A program made the translations under genes and the position numbers. Shown piece by piece: positions 1 through 10,937 of a DNA stretch of 64,000 nucleotides (positions within the stretch are counted from its first letter, which is position 1; every line of letters starts with the position of its first letter). This DNA comes from Serratia ficaria. GTDB taxonomy: Bacteria > Pseudomonadota > Gammaproteobacteria > Enterobacterales > Enterobacteriaceae. The notes below the pieces were generated by a model. The model was not told the DNA's origin. It saw only the letters and a program-made list of their open reading frames with translations, and ran no database searches. Location of the stretch: NCBI RefSeq assembly GCF_900187015.1, contig NZ_LT906479.1, positions 2,976,001-3,040,000 on the forward strand, read 5' to 3'.

Positions 1-205
1 CGCGGTTCAGGGTGTCGCGCGTCATATTGTTGGACAGCGCCTTGTCGATCGCCGCACGCAGACGCGGGTTAGCCCCCGGATCGCCACCGCCCAGTTTCGC
101 GGCGGTAACCAGCTCGCGAATAATTTTGGTGAAAATTTTGCCGCGCTTGGAATCCTGCGCCGCTTTACGGTGTTTGGTGTTGGCCCACTTACTATGACCT
201 GCCAT
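1..205 (-). CDS. yebC: YebC/TACO1-family protein (N-terminal part)
   Basis: Only the first 68 codons are present; the gene runs off the left edge of the window. The protein begins [18 protein letters not shown], the hallmark start of the YebC (DUF28/TACO1) family, whose members act on translation or as transcriptional regulators and are usually about 247 residues long. The start is the ATG 17 bases beyond the nudB stop in the same direction, so it is the downstream member of the aspS-nudB-yebC group, the same order as in E. coli. Identity is firm; cellular role is taken from the family. Confidence 0.93.
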   Translation of the reverse strand, partial: MAGHSKWANTKHRKAAQDSKRGKIFTKIIRELVTAAKLGGGDPGANPRLRAAIDKALSNNMTRDTLNR

Positions 206-221
206 AAAAATCTCCGAAAAA

Positions 222-668
222 TTACTGGACTGAATTAATCACAAACTCTTCAATCGCCTGCTGATTGCTCCATGACTTGGTCAACTTCACGGCTTCCGCC
301 GCCTCAAGCCATCGGTAAGCGTGATGCTCGGTAATGACCGGATCGCGCTCTTCGGGCAAAGCCAGACAGAACCAGTGCTCTTTATTGCGCGTGGTTCCCG
401 GGGCATAGCGATGTCGCAAATGGACAAAGAGTTCAAACTCCACGCAGCGCTGGCAATCGAACAACGGCAGATGCTCTGCTTCGATATCGATGCCGACTTC
501 TTCCATGACCTCACGCCGCGCGGCATGCGGCGGCGACTCATCCTGCTCCAGGCTGCCGGTGACCGACTGCCAGAATTCGGTATCGTCGCGCCGCTGTAAC
601 ATCAGCACCCGTCCACTGGATTTCGCATAAATCACTACCAGAATAGATTCGGGGCGCTTGTAGTTCAT
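222..668 (-). CDS. nudB: Dihydroneopterin triphosphate diphosphatase
   Basis: Nudix hydrolase that removes pyrophosphate from dihydroneopterin triphosphate, an early step of folate synthesis. A complete Nudix box lies at about residues 38-60: G, five residues, E, seven residues, then REVMEEVGI. The ending [14 protein letters not shown] is typical of NudB, and 148 residues fits the E. coli length of 150. The ATG overlaps the aspS stop (TGATG), implying translational coupling; a GTG one codon earlier is possible but less likely. It sits between aspS and yebC, as in E. coli. Confidence 0.93.
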   Translation of the reverse strand: MNYKRPESILVVIYAKSSGRVLMLQRRDDTEFWQSVTGSLEQDESPPHAARREVMEEVGIDIEAEHLPLFDCQRCVEFELFVHLRHRYAPGTTRNKEHWFCLALPEERDPVITEHHAYRWLEAAEAVKLTKSWSNQQAIEEFVINSVQ

Positions 669-2452
669 CACTCGCTCTCTTGCTCAGCGGAGGCTTTCTT
701 CACCACGCTGATCGCCAGCTCCTGCAGCGACGCCGGGTTGGCGAAGCTCGGCGCATCGGTCATCAAACAGGCCGCGGCGGTGGTTTTCGGGAAGGCTATC
801 ACGTCGCGGATGTTGTCGGTGCCGGTCAGCAGCATCACCAGGCGATCCAGGCCGAAGGCCAGGCCGGCGTGCGGCGGCGTGCCGTACTTCAGCGCATCCA
901 GCAGGAAGCCGAACTTCTCGCGCTGTTCGTGTTCGTCGATGCCCAGAATGCTGAACACCGTCTGCTGCATTTCGCTGCGGTGAATACGCACCGAACCGCC
1001 GCCCACTTCGTAACCGTTAATCACCATGTCGTAGGCGTTGGCGATGGCGTTGGTCGGCGTGCCGGCCAGCTGTTCCGGGCTCATGTCGCGCGGCGCGGTG
1101 AACGGATGGTGCATCGCCGCCAGGCCGCCCTCGCCGTCTTCTTCAAACATTGGGAAGTCAACCACCCACAGCGGCGCCCAGCGGTCCAGCTGGGTCAGCT
1201 CGAGGTCGCGGCCCAGCTTCAGACGCAGCGCGCCCATCGCGTCGGTCACAATCTTGACGCTGTCGGCGCCGAAGAACAGGATATCGCCGGTCTGCGCGTT
1301 GGTGCGCGCCAGAATAGCTTCCAGCACTTCCGCGCTGAGGAATTTGGCGATCGGGCTTTGCACGCCGTCCATGCCGGCGGCGCGATCGTTGACCTTCAGC
1401 CATGCCAGCCCTTTGGCGCCGTAGATGTTGACGAAGGCGCCGTATTCGTCGATCAGTTTGCGGGTCAGCTGTGCGCCGCCCGGAACGCAGATCGCCGCGA
1501 CGCGGCCCTTGGCGTCGTTAGCCGGGCCGGAGAACACCTTGAACTCGACGTCTTTCACCAGGTCGGCCACGTCCACCAGCTCCAGCGGGTTGCGCAGGTC
1601 CGGCTTGTCGGATCCGTAACGACGCATGGCTTCTGCGAAGGTCATCACCGGGAAGTTGCCCAGATCCACGCCCTTCACGTCCAGCCACAGTTCACGCGCC
1701 AGTTTTTCCATCACTTCACGCACCTGTTCGGCGGTCATGAAGGAGGTCTCGACGTCGATCTGGGTGAATTCCGGCTGGCGGTCAGCGCGCAGGTCTTCGT
1801 CGCGGAAGCATTTAACAATCTGATAGTAACGGTCGAAACCTGACATCATCAGCAGCTGCTTAAACAGCTGCGGGGACTGCGGCAGCGCGTAGAACTTGCC
1901 TTTGTGCACGCGGCTCGGCACCAGATAGTCGCGGGCGCCTTCCGGCGTGGCCTTGGTCAGCATCGGGGTTTCGATGTCGAGGAAGCCGTGGTCGTCCATA
2001 AAGCGGCGCACGAAGCTGGTGATCTTGGCGCGGGTTTTCAGGCGATCGGCCATTTCCGGGCGGCGCAAGTCCAGGTAGCGGTATTTCAGACGCGCTTCTT
2101 CGCTGTTCACCTGGTTGGAATCCAGCGGCAGCGGTTCGGAGCGGTTGATGATCTCCAGCGCATGCGCGAAGACTTCCACCTCGCCGGTGGCCATATCTTT
2201 ATTGATCTGGCTGTCCGGACGCGCACGCACGGTGCCGACGATCTGGATGCAGAATTCATTGCGCAGGTCATAGGCCTTGTCGAACGCCACTTTCTGGTCC
2301 GGATCGAAGAACACCTGCACGATGCCTTCGCGGTCGCGCATATCAATAAAGATCAGGCCGCCGAGATCGCGACGACGGTTGACCCAACCACAGAGTGTGA
2401 CTTCCTGGCCTACGTGGGACAGATTCAACTGCCCGCAATATTCAGTACGCAT
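668..2452 (-). CDS. aspS: Aspartyl-tRNA synthetase
   Basis: Class II aminoacyl-tRNA synthetase that charges tRNA-Asp in the cytoplasm. The N-terminal OB-fold anticodon-binding domain covers roughly residues 1-110. Class II motif 2 is seen as [16 protein letters not shown] at 216-231 and motif 3 as GLAFGLDR at 530-537, with the bacterial GAD insertion between them. The length of 594 residues compares with 590 in E. coli. It is the first gene of the aspS-nudB-yebC run; nudB starts on its stop codon. No sign of damage. Confidence 0.98.
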   Translation of the reverse strand: MRTEYCGQLNLSHVGQEVTLCGWVNRRRDLGGLIFIDMRDREGIVQVFFDPDQKVAFDKAYDLRNEFCIQIVGTVRARPDSQINKDMATGEVEVFAHALEIINRSEPLPLDSNQVNSEEARLKYRYLDLRRPEMADRLKTRAKITSFVRRFMDDHGFLDIETPMLTKATPEGARDYLVPSRVHKGKFYALPQSPQLFKQLLMMSGFDRYYQIVKCFRDEDLRADRQPEFTQIDVETSFMTAEQVREVMEKLARELWLDVKGVDLGNFPVMTFAEAMRRYGSDKPDLRNPLELVDVADLVKDVEFKVFSGPANDAKGRVAAICVPGGAQLTRKLIDEYGAFVNIYGAKGLAWLKVNDRAAGMDGVQSPIAKFLSAEVLEAILARTNAQTGDILFFGADSVKIVTDAMGALRLKLGRDLELTQLDRWAPLWVVDFPMFEEDGEGGLAAMHHPFTAPRDMSPEQLAGTPTNAIANAYDMVINGYEVGGGSVRIHRSEMQQTVFSILGIDEHEQREKFGFLLDALKYGTPPHAGLAFGLDRLVMLLTGTDNIRDVIAFPKTTAAACLMTDAPSFANPASLQELAISVVKKASAEQESE

Positions 2453-2526
2453 ACGCTATCCTTTTACACAGCCGATGCCGCGCCGGGCCGCAATGCCCCT
2501 GTCGCGCGGCGGTTATCTGATGAACT

Positions 2527-2718
2527 CTACCTGTTGCCCGGTTTAAAATCTGTCGCATACCACCCGGTTCCCTTGAGCTGGAAGCCGGTAGCGGAGATTA
2601 ACTTGGTTAACGCGGGCTGCCCACACGCCGGACAGTCTGTCAGCGGCGCGTCGGAAAATTTTTGCAATTTCTCTAACCGATGGCTGCAAGCACCACATGC
2701 ATATTCGTAAATCGGCAT
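2527..2718 (-). CDS. FmdB-type zinc-ribbon protein
   Basis: A 63-residue protein starting [19 protein letters not shown]. It has two CxxC knuckles (CGAC near residue 8 and CPAC near residue 32), which is the FmdB/CxxC_CxxC_SSSS putative regulatory zinc-ribbon pattern. The function of the family is not well established; FmdB itself was named as a regulator of formamidase genes. The start is placed at the MPIYEY codon because family members begin there; an upstream in-frame extension has no family support. It lies 74 bases upstream of aspS in the same direction and may be cotranscribed with it. Confidence 0.85.
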   Translation of the reverse strand: MPIYEYACGACSHRLEKLQKFSDAPLTDCPACGQPALTKLISATGFQLKGTGWYATDFKPGNR

Positions 2719-2962
2719 AGGTCGTTGGATTAAAGAGTGTCGAAAAAAGGGGGCCATTATAAAGGAAATTCATGCGGCAGATAAGTGCGAACACAGCTTT
2801 GTTGCTGCACTAAATGGCGCGTTTTTGTTCGAAGTAACACATTGGTTAACAAATTTCCCATTAACCCGTGACGCTTTTTTCACGTAGCCTGAGTCTCCCC
2901 GGTTTAGCGCGCCGCCGCGTGCGCGCGCCTTCCTGAGTGAATTTTATCCACTTCGCAATGAG

Positions 2963-3550
2963 ATGAATCCCATGCTGAAACTTGATGCCCAAACCACCGC
3001 TCTGGTGCTGATTGACTTGCAAAACGGCATTCTGCCCTACGCCGGCGGGCCGCACAGCGCCGAGCAGGTGGTGTCCAACGCCGCCCTTCTCGCCGCCCGT
3101 TTTCGCCTGCTGGGCGCGCCGGTTTTCCTGGTGCGCGTCGGGTGGTCCGATTCCTTCGCCGAAGCGTTGAAGCAGCCGGTGGACCAGCCGGCCCCTGCCC
3201 CTGCGGGCGGTCTGCCGGCCAGCTGGTGGGAGTTCCCCGCGCAGCTGGCGGTCAGCGACAGCGATGTTCGGGTCACCAAACGCCAATGGGGCGCCTTCTA
3301 CGGCACCGACCTCGATCTGCAGCTGCGCCGTCGCGGCGTCAAATCCGTGGTGCTGTGCGGGATATCCACCAATATCGGCGTGGAATCCACCGCCCGCGCC
3401 GCCTGGGAACATGGCTATGAATTGCTGATCGCCGAAGATGCCTGCAGCGCGCAGAACGGTGAAATGCACCGGTTCGCCGTCGACAATATCTTCCCTCGCC
3501 TGGCGCGGGTGCGCAGCACCGGTGAAATTCTTGCCGCGCTCGACCAGTAA
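2963..3550 (+). CDS. yecD: Isochorismatase-family hydrolase
   Basis: Cysteine-hydrolase (isochorismatase superfamily) protein of 195 residues; E. coli YecD has 188. The family hydrolyses amide or ether-type bonds of small molecules; the substrate of YecD is unknown to me. Diagnostic stretches are [16 protein letters not shown] near the N-terminus (catalytic Asp region), [12 protein letters not shown] in the middle (Lys) and [17 protein letters not shown] (nucleophile Cys). Translation could start at the first ATG or at the fourth codon, also ATG. It opens the rightward group yecD-yecE-yecN-cmoA-cmoB, divergent from aspS. Confidence 0.92.
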   Translation: MNPMLKLDAQTTALVLIDLQNGILPYAGGPHSAEQVVSNAALLAARFRLLGAPVFLVRVGWSDSFAEALKQPVDQPAPAPAGGLPASWWEFPAQLAVSDSDVRVTKRQWGAFYGTDLDLQLRRRGVKSVVLCGISTNIGVESTARAAWEHGYELLIAEDACSAQNGEMHRFAVDNIFPRLARVRSTGEILAALDQ

Positions 3551-3594
3551 CGTTAAGTTGTAGCCTGACGAGATAAATTAAGGAAGATGGCGCG

Positions 3595-4413
3595 TTGATC
3601 TACATCGGACTACCACAGTGGCAGCACGCAGCCTGGAACCGCATCGGGCTGCGTGATCTGGCGGACTACAGCCGTTATTTCAACTGCGTGGAAGGCAACA
3701 CCACCTTTTACGCACTGCCCAAACAGGAAATCGTGCAGCGCTGGCGCGATATGACCGGCGATGACTTTCGTTTTTGCTTCAAATTCCCCTCGGACATCAG
3801 CCATAAGGCCGCGCTGCGCAACTGCGGCGCCGAGCTGCAGGCGTTTTATCAGTGTCTGAGCCCGATACATCAGCGCATCGGCCAGCTGTGGCTGCAGCTG
3901 CCTTCGGCCTTCGGCCCTGACGAATTGCCGCGCCTGTGGCAGTTTTTCGACCCGCTGCCGAAAACCTTCACCTACGGCGTGGAAGTGCGCCACCCGGCGT
4001 TCTTCGCCAAAGGAGAAGCAGAACGCCTGTTGAATCAGGGGCTGCATCAGCGCGGTATCAATCGGGTGATCCTCGACAGCCGCCCGGTGCACCATGCCGC
4101 CCCCAACAGCGCGGCGGTGCGCGACGCGCAGCAGAAAAAACCGAAGCTGCCGGTGCATGCGCTGGTGACCGCCGGCCAACCGCTGGTGCGCTTTATCGGT
4201 GGCGACCTGCTGGCCGATAACCTGCGCTGGTTCGACGCCTGGCAGCAGAAGCTGCCGCTCTGGCAACAACGGCATCAGCCTTATCTGTTCATTCATACGC
4301 CGGACAACGGCGACTCGCCGCAGCAGGCGCAAAAAATCTGGCAACAGCTGCGCCAGGCGATCCCCGATTTGCCCGCGCCGCCGGACTGGCCGGAGCAGGA
4401 TGCACTGTTTTGA
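3595..4413 (+). CDS. yecE: DUF72 family protein YecE
   Basis: Member of the DUF72 (UPF0759) TIM-barrel family of unknown biochemical function, 272 residues, matching E. coli YecE in length and context. The N-terminus IYIGLPQWQHAAW and the internal FRFCFKFPSDISH are family landmarks. The start codon appears to be TTG, preceded by the purine-rich AAGGAAGATGG; no in-frame ATG gives the conserved N-terminus. It follows yecD by 44 bases in a probable operon. Confidence 0.9.
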   Translation: MIYIGLPQWQHAAWNRIGLRDLADYSRYFNCVEGNTTFYALPKQEIVQRWRDMTGDDFRFCFKFPSDISHKAALRNCGAELQAFYQCLSPIHQRIGQLWLQLPSAFGPDELPRLWQFFDPLPKTFTYGVEVRHPAFFAKGEAERLLNQGLHQRGINRVILDSRPVHHAAPNSAAVRDAQQKKPKLPVHALVTAGQPLVRFIGGDLLADNLRWFDAWQQKLPLWQQRHQPYLFIHTPDNGDSPQQAQKIWQQLRQAIPDLPAPPDWPEQDALF

Positions 4414-4515
4414 CCTATTAATCTGACCAATAGCATCAGATTTTTCCTCGCGACAGTGAATACAATGACGGCTATGATGCTGGCTGCCAGTTTTGGTTAG
4501 GGAATGGAGTGAAAA

Positions 4516-4911
4516 ATGGTAAGCGCGCTTTATGTTGTGCTCGGCGCATTGTTGTTGATCAAACTCTCATATGACGTGGTCAGATTAAGGATGCAGTACC
4601 GTGTCGCCTACGGAGACGGCGGTTTCTATGAGTTACAGACCGCCATCCGCGTGCACGGCAACGCCGTAGAATACATTCCCATCGCCGCAGTGCTGTTGGT
4701 GATTATGGAAATGAACGGTGCGGAGATCTGGATGATCCACCTCTGCGGCCTGATGCTGATGGCCGGGCGTCTGGTTCATTACTACGGCCTGCGTAATCGC
4801 GAGGTCCGCTGGCGCCGTTCCGGCATGGCTGCGACCTATATTTCGTTGTTGTTGATGGTTCTGGCGAATATTTTCTATCTGCCCTGGGATCTGATTTTCA
4901 GCCTGCACTGA
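4516..4911 (+). CDS. yecN: MAPEG family inner-membrane protein
   Basis: A 131-residue membrane protein with about four hydrophobic helices (near residues 3-20, 53-72, 76-92 and 107-128). It carries the MAPEG-family segment RVHGNAVEYIPIAAVL, in which the Asn-Ala and Glu are conserved. MAPEG proteins include glutathione-linked membrane enzymes, but YecN has no defined activity. The start has a good ribosome-binding site (GGAGTGAAAA). Length and position between yecE and cmoA match E. coli. Confidence 0.9.
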   Translation: MVSALYVVLGALLLIKLSYDVVRLRMQYRVAYGDGGFYELQTAIRVHGNAVEYIPIAAVLLVIMEMNGAEIWMIHLCGLMLMAGRLVHYYGLRNREVRWRRSGMAATYISLLLMVLANIFYLPWDLIFSLH

Positions 4912-4977
4912 TCCCCGTTAATCATCAGGCGGCCCCGCCGCCTGCTTCCGCTCCGCTTTCTTGCGGTTATCTGTTAG

Positions 4978-6725
<1,748 letters not shown>

Positions 6726-6737
6726 CCGATACTGCCG

Positions 6738-6757
6738 GGGCCTGGCCTGCCAGGCCC
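6738..6757. terminator. Perfect hairpin between convergent genes
   Basis: GGGCCTGG and CCAGGCCC form an 8-bp stem with a CCTG loop in the 36-base gap between the convergent cmoB and FKBP genes. There is no T-run on either side, so it may act as a bidirectional 3'-end stabiliser or a weak terminator rather than a classical intrinsic terminator. Confidence 0.5.
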
Positions 6758-6761
6758 TGCG

Positions 6762-8144
6762 TTATCCCTTCCCTACGTCGACAATCCGCAGCTGGTACAC
6801 CATGGTGGCGTTTGGCGGAATTTGCGGCGGATAGCCCGCTTCGCCGTAGGCCAGCGCCGAAGGAACCACCATGGTCAAGGAACCGTGGTTTTTCAGATAG
6901 CCGATAGCTTCGCGGAATAACGGCGGAAAGGCCGACAATGGCTGGGAAAGCACTTTGCCGCTGCGGTCCATATCCTGAATGACGCGGCCACCGGCCAGCG
7001 TTTCTTTCACCACCACAGACACCAAAGCATTTTCAGGGATCGCTTCATCCCCCGCGTAGTCCAGCCGATACCAGAAGCCGGACGAGGATTTTTTTATGCC
7101 CTTCTTCTTGCGGAACTCGGCGATGAAGGATTCCCCCTTGGCCAGCTGTTCCTTAGCCGATTTGTCCCGCGCTTGATTCACCGCTTTTTCCGAGTCCGCC
7201 AGGGCGCTGGCCAACAACGCCTCATTCAACTGATAGCGCCCGCTGAAGGTATCGATCACCCCCGCCAACAGTGCGTCCTTGTCCGGCGTGACGCCCCAGC
7301 TCTGGCGCTCCGCCAGCAGGGCCTGAATATCCCGCCCCAGCGCGACGCCTGCGGCGTAGCTCTGCTGTCCCTGCGGTTTTTTCAGCGTCTGGCCATCCGG
7401 CAATAGCCTGGCGCGAGCGCGCAGCCCGTCGATTTCATCGCGCAACGCCTTCTGCGACTGATTGGCGGCCGTCAATGCCTGCTCGGCCTCGACGGCCTGT
7501 TTTTTTGCCGCATCCAGCCGCTGCGTTGATTGCGCGTTGTCTTCCGCCGCCCTGGAGAGGCGTTGTTGCAAAGCTTCAGCCTGCGTTAACCGGGCCTTTT
7601 CCTGCTGCTGAAGCTGAGTCACTTGTTGCCGAAGCTCGGCCACCGTCTTGGCGGAATCCGCCTTTTGCTGCGCCAGCGCCGCCCTGGCCCGGGCGATCAG
7701 CGCCTGCGCCTGTTGCTCCTGCGGCGTCAGGTTAAGCGCCTGGCGCACGCCGCTGGCCAACGCGCCGAGCGCGGCCAGATCCGGCTTGACCGGCGGCGGA
7801 TCGGCGGCCGTCAGCGCCGTGGCAACGCGCAGCGCCGTCAATTCCTGCTGCAGAGACTGGATTGTCGCCTGCTGGCGCTCCAGCTGGCCGCTCTTTTCTC
7901 GCAGCGCCTTCTGGGCGAGCGCCCACTGCTGCCGGCCGGCGGCGGACGCCCTGGTTTTGACCGCCGGCTGTTGCGCCGCCGGCGACGGCGGTTTGTCTGC
8001 CGGCTGCGGCGGCGGATCCTGCCGATGATACTGCTCGGCAAACTGCAGCAAGGCGGGCACGCCGTCATCCGCATGCAGCGCATGGGGCGCCGCCATCAGC
8101 GGCAACATCAGGCTTAAAAGCGCCAGCCGGGAACGTGGGCTCAT
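6762..8144 (-). CDS. Periplasmic coiled-coil FKBP-type isomerase-like protein
   Basis: A 460-residue protein with a Sec signal peptide (SRLALLSLMLPLMAA, cleavage near AHA-DD). A long Gln/Ala/Leu-rich coiled coil covers about residues 65-240. A FkpA/Mip-like helical FKBP N-domain starts near 260 and a C-terminal FKBP fold covers about 350-458. The FKBP end is recognisable (PSALAYGEAG, IPPNATMVYQL). Against FkpA as I recall it, the active-site Phe-Asp pair is replaced by Ile-Gln and the Trp by Phe, so prolyl-isomerase activity may be weak and a chaperone or scaffold role is plausible. Its ATG overlaps the stop of the upstream lipoprotein gene. I do not know a named orthologue. Confidence 0.8.
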   Translation of the reverse strand: MSPRSRLALLSLMLPLMAAPHALHADDGVPALLQFAEQYHRQDPPPQPADKPPSPAAQQPAVKTRASAAGRQQWALAQKALREKSGQLERQQATIQSLQQELTALRVATALTAADPPPVKPDLAALGALASGVRQALNLTPQEQQAQALIARARAALAQQKADSAKTVAELRQQVTQLQQQEKARLTQAEALQQRLSRAAEDNAQSTQRLDAAKKQAVEAEQALTAANQSQKALRDEIDGLRARARLLPDGQTLKKPQGQQSYAAGVALGRDIQALLAERQSWGVTPDKDALLAGVIDTFSGRYQLNEALLASALADSEKAVNQARDKSAKEQLAKGESFIAEFRKKKGIKKSSSGFWYRLDYAGDEAIPENALVSVVVKETLAGGRVIQDMDRSGKVLSQPLSAFPPLFREAIGYLKNHGSLTMVVPSALAYGEAGYPPQIPPNATMVYQLRIVDVGKG

Positions 8145-8542
8145 TGGATGCGCTCTCCCCGTTCGGCGAGACCGGTCATCATGGTGGTGCTTATTTCAAC
8201 GCAGGTGCGGCTGATGCGGTAGCGATACAATGCGTCGACGGTTTCCTGGGTGTCGGTGTTGACCCGCGGCCGCACCCCGGCGTACTGCGCGGCTCCGCTC
8301 ATCAACGCATCGAATTCGCGTTTGTACTTTTGATATTTCTCGGGATCCATATTGCGCATGGCCTCGAGCTCACGTTGGCACTGCTGGATACGTTCAGCCT
8401 CGCGCCGTTTTTTATCCTGCTCCGCCGTTTCCGTTGCACTGACTTTATTCACTGCCGCCGCCGGTCGTTTGGCGTTTTGGCAACCGGCCAACGTCATGGC
8501 CAGCAAAAGTGATGCGGTTAAGCAATATGCCGATCGGGTCAT
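8141..8542 (-). CDS. Small lipoprotein, partner of the FKBP protein
   Basis: A 133-residue protein with a lipoprotein signal peptide: MTRSAYCLTASLLLAMTLAGC, lipobox LAGC, modified Cys at 21, followed by QNAKR. The absence of Asp at +2 suggests outer-membrane sorting. The mature part is charged and helical (about residues 45-80) with two further Cys residues. It overlaps the FKBP gene by four bases (ATGA), so the two are almost certainly made together and may form a periplasmic complex. I recognise no family. The start is chosen at the signal peptide, with AAGGAG a few bases upstream. Confidence 0.8.
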   Translation of the reverse strand: MTRSAYCLTASLLLAMTLAGCQNAKRPAAAVNKVSATETAEQDKKRREAERIQQCQRELEAMRNMDPEKYQKYKREFDALMSGAAQYAGVRPRVNTDTQETVDALYRYRISRTCVEISTTMMTGLAERGERIQ

Positions 8543-8808
8543 TGTAGTTATCTCCTTGTTAAATCCGACAGAACGTCCCTGCTGCAAAGGCGGCGGTATT
8601 TCCCGCCATTCATTCACTTAATTGATACACAACCAACATCATATTCAAGATTTTGATATTAAAGGGTTTTTTTAAAAAACAAATTTATCAGCCGCTAATA
8701 ACAAGGGCAAGGAAATATATAATATCCATCATGATTAACCGCCGGGCACCGACTTATCGTCACGTTTGATCCCGCACCTTATTTACGCCGTTGCCCTGTT
8801 GGCGAGAT
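8543..8808. other. AT-rich promoter region of the lipoprotein-FKBP operon
   Basis: No credible gene. The stretch from about 8620 to 8730 is strongly AT-rich compared with its neighbours and contains runs of A and T, as expected for a promoter of the leftward lipoprotein-FKBP operon. I could not place unambiguous -35 and -10 boxes. Confidence 0.5.
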
Positions 8809-8836
8809 AAAAAAAGCCCCGGCAAAACGCCGGGGC
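8809..8836 (-). terminator. Intrinsic terminator after cutC
   Basis: On the minus strand GCCCCGGC and GCCGGGGC form an 8-bp GC stem around a short loop, followed by seven T residues. It ends the leftward cutC transcript and the putative MicL RNA. Confidence 0.9.
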
Positions 8837-8895
8837 CTGGTACTCGCGTGATCGCCGAAGGATCAGTGACACGCCAAGGGGGCTTTGCGGCCCGG
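8810..8895 (-). ncRNA. micL: Probable MicL sRNA from the cutC 3' end
   Basis: In E. coli the sigma-E-dependent sRNA MicL is made from the 3' end of cutC and ends at the cutC terminator; it represses lpp. Here the cutC 3' UTR is about 90 bases long, ends in a strong T-rich terminator, and contains GTGTCACTGATCCTTC, which resembles what I remember of the processed MicL form. The 5' end given is approximate. The call rests on synteny, terminator and partial sequence memory, not on an alignment. Confidence 0.5.
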
Positions 8896-8927
8896 AAACC
8901 GGTTTTCAAACGCGGTTAGCTGCGTGT

Positions 8928-9686
8928 TCATGCGCTTTGCGCCAAGGGGTCGACCAAGGCCAGAGCGCTTTTCATCGCCTCCACCATTTCGCCATCCACG
9001 CAATAATGGCTAAATTCATCAAATTCATTGTCGGAACACATGGTGACGCCCGCTTTGCGATAACGCATGGTGGAAGGCACCGCATGGCCCGACGAGCTGT
9101 GCAATTCCTGAATGCCGATATCGACAAACTTGTGCAGGTTGCTGAGACGCACCCCGGCGCCCGCCATGATCACCGGCCCCTGGCTGGCATGCAGCAGATC
9201 TCTCAGCAGCGGCAGGCCCAGTTCGGCATTTTGCTGCTGCCCCGAGGTCAGAATGCGCGCCACGCCGAGCTGCGTCAGTTGATCGAGGGCCACCATCGGG
9301 TTCTGGCACATGTCGAAGGCGCGGTGGAAGGTCACCGCCATGTGGCCGCACAGTTGCATCACCTCACGCATGCGCGGCAGGTCAATATGCCCTTCGTCAT
9401 CCAGCATGCCGACCACCACGCCGGGGAAGCCCATATCGCGGATCTGGACAATGTCTTGCTTGATCACGTCGAAATCCACCGCGCCGTAGCAAAAATCGCC
9501 CGCGCGCGGGCGAACGATCGGATGCACCGGGACCCTGACCCTGTCGCGCGCCAAACGCAGCGTGCCGTAGCTCGGCGTTAAACCGCCCTCGCTCTGGCTG
9601 GCGCACAACTCGATGCGGTCGGCCCCCGCCCGCTCAGCCGTCAGCGCGCAGTCGACGCTAAAGCAGCAAACTTCCAGTTTAATCAT
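8928..9686 (-). CDS. cutC: Copper homeostasis protein CutC
   Basis: TIM-barrel protein of the CutC family, 252 residues (E. coli 248). It begins [20 protein letters not shown] and contains the family signature RPRAGDFCY. CutC was named for copper tolerance, but in E. coli much of that phenotype is due to the MicL RNA encoded in its 3' end, so the protein's own role is uncertain. The start is the MIKLE codon; the longer upstream extension lacks family similarity. In E. coli it lies next to yecM; here a C-S lyase gene sits between them. Confidence 0.94.
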   Translation of the reverse strand: MIKLEVCCFSVDCALTAERAGADRIELCASQSEGGLTPSYGTLRLARDRVRVPVHPIVRPRAGDFCYGAVDFDVIKQDIVQIRDMGFPGVVVGMLDDEGHIDLPRMREVMQLCGHMAVTFHRAFDMCQNPMVALDQLTQLGVARILTSGQQQNAELGLPLLRDLLHASQGPVIMAGAGVRLSNLHKFVDIGIQELHSSSGHAVPSTMRYRKAGVTMCSDNEFDEFSHYCVDGEMVEAMKSALALVDPLAQSA

Positions 9687-9788
9687 TGTCACCCCCAGAT
9701 GACGGCCAACATGCGACGGCAATTGTTCATTTCTCAATTTCTCACGTAGGCTCATGCATAAGGCACAAACCGGCTCAGGCTTCTAACT

Positions 9789-10937
9789 ATGGCATTCAAT
9801 TTTGATCAATGGGTAGACCGTAGTCACAGTGACAGCGTTAAGTGGGACAAATATCACGATCGCGACGTTATTCCGCTGTGGGTCGCCGACAGCGACTTCC
9901 GAGCGCCGCCGGCGGTGATCGACGCGCTGCGGCAACGCGTGGCGCACGGCGTGTTCGGCTACAGCCACCCTTCCCATGATCTTGTTGAGGTTTTTACCCG
10001 CCGCATGGTAGAGCGCTACGGTTGGCGCATCAAGCCCGAATGGATCATTTTTCTGCCCGGCCTGGTCTGCGGCCTGAATCTTTGCGTACGCGCCTATACC
10101 GCAGAACAGGAAGGCACGCTGGCGCCTTCGCCTATCTACCCGCCGTTTCGCAAGGCGGCGAAATTCGCCGGCCGCCGGCAGCTGCCGGTGCCGCTGGCGC
10201 TGGTCAATCAGCGCTGGCTGCTGGATCTCCCGGCGATAGAGGCGCAGCTCGACGGCAAGGAGAAGCTGCTGTTGCTGTGTAACCCGCAAAACCCGGGCGG
10301 CACCGCGTATCGCCGCGAGGAACTGTTGCAGCACCACGACTTCGCGCGCAAACACGGGCTGATCGTGTGCTCGGATGAAATTCACTGTGACCTGCTGCTC
10401 GAGCCGGACGTGCGGCATATCCCCTTCGCCACGCTGAACGAAGACGCCGCCCAGCGCAGCATCACGCTGATGTCGCCGTCGAAGACCTTCAATATCGCCG
10501 GGCTGGGCGCGTCAATGGCGATTATCCCCAATGCCGCCCTGCGCCAACGGCTGCAGCGCGCGCGCAACGGCATCGTGCCGGACGTCGATCTGCTGGCGCT
10601 GGTCGCCGCCCAGGCGGCGTATCAGCATGGGCAACCCTGGCTGGACGAGCAGCTGCTGTATTTGCGCGCCAACCGCGATGTGGTGACCGAGCGTATCAAT
10701 GCCATGCCCGGGCTGCGCCTGCCGCCGTTCGAGGCCAGCTATCTGGCGTGGATCGACTGCAGCGAACTGAAGGTGGATAACCCGCACGCCTTTTTCGAAC
10801 AGGCCGGCGTGGGGCTCAGCCCCGGGCTGGATTTCGGCAACCGCCGCTTTGTGCGCCTGAATTTCGGCTGCCGGCGCGCGTTGCTGAACGAAGCGCTGGA
10901 CCGCATGGCGCAGGCCTGCGCGTCGTTACCGCCTTAG
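9789..10937 (+). CDS. MalY/PatB-type cystathionine beta-lyase
   Basis: Pyridoxal-phosphate enzyme of the fold-type I aminotransferase superfamily, 382 residues, resembling PatB/MalY C-S beta-lyases that cleave cystathionine or related S-conjugates to pyruvate, ammonia and a thiol. The PLP-binding Lys is about residue 232 in SPSKTFNIAG, and the cofactor Asp is in CSDEIHCD. It begins FNFDQWVDRSHSDSVKWDKY, typical of this subgroup. It reads divergently from cutC and converges on yecM, overlapping its stop by four bases. It interrupts the cutC-yecM adjacency known from E. coli. Confidence 0.88.
   Translation: MAFNFDQWVDRSHSDSVKWDKYHDRDVIPLWVADSDFRAPPAVIDALRQRVAHGVFGYSHPSHDLVEVFTRRMVERYGWRIKPEWIIFLPGLVCGLNLCVRAYTAEQEGTLAPSPIYPPFRKAAKFAGRRQLPVPLALVNQRWLLDLPAIEAQLDGKEKLLLLCNPQNPGGTAYRREELLQHHDFARKHGLIVCSDEIHCDLLLEPDVRHIPFATLNEDAAQRSITLMSPSKTFNIAGLGASMAIIPNAALRQRLQRARNGIVPDVDLLALVAAQAAYQHGQPWLDEQLLYLRANRDVVTERINAMPGLRLPPFEASYLAWIDCSELKVDNPHAFFEQAGVGLSPGLDFGNRRFVRLNFGCRRALLNEALDRMAQACASLPP

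Noticed and set aside
680..1843. 387-codon open frame antisense to aspS
   Set aside because: His/Gln/Arg-rich composition typical of antisense frames, with no domain; aspS on the opposite strand is certain.
2861..3469. 202-codon leftward frame over yecD
   Set aside because: Shadow of the isochorismatase gene; no ribosome-binding site and no homology.
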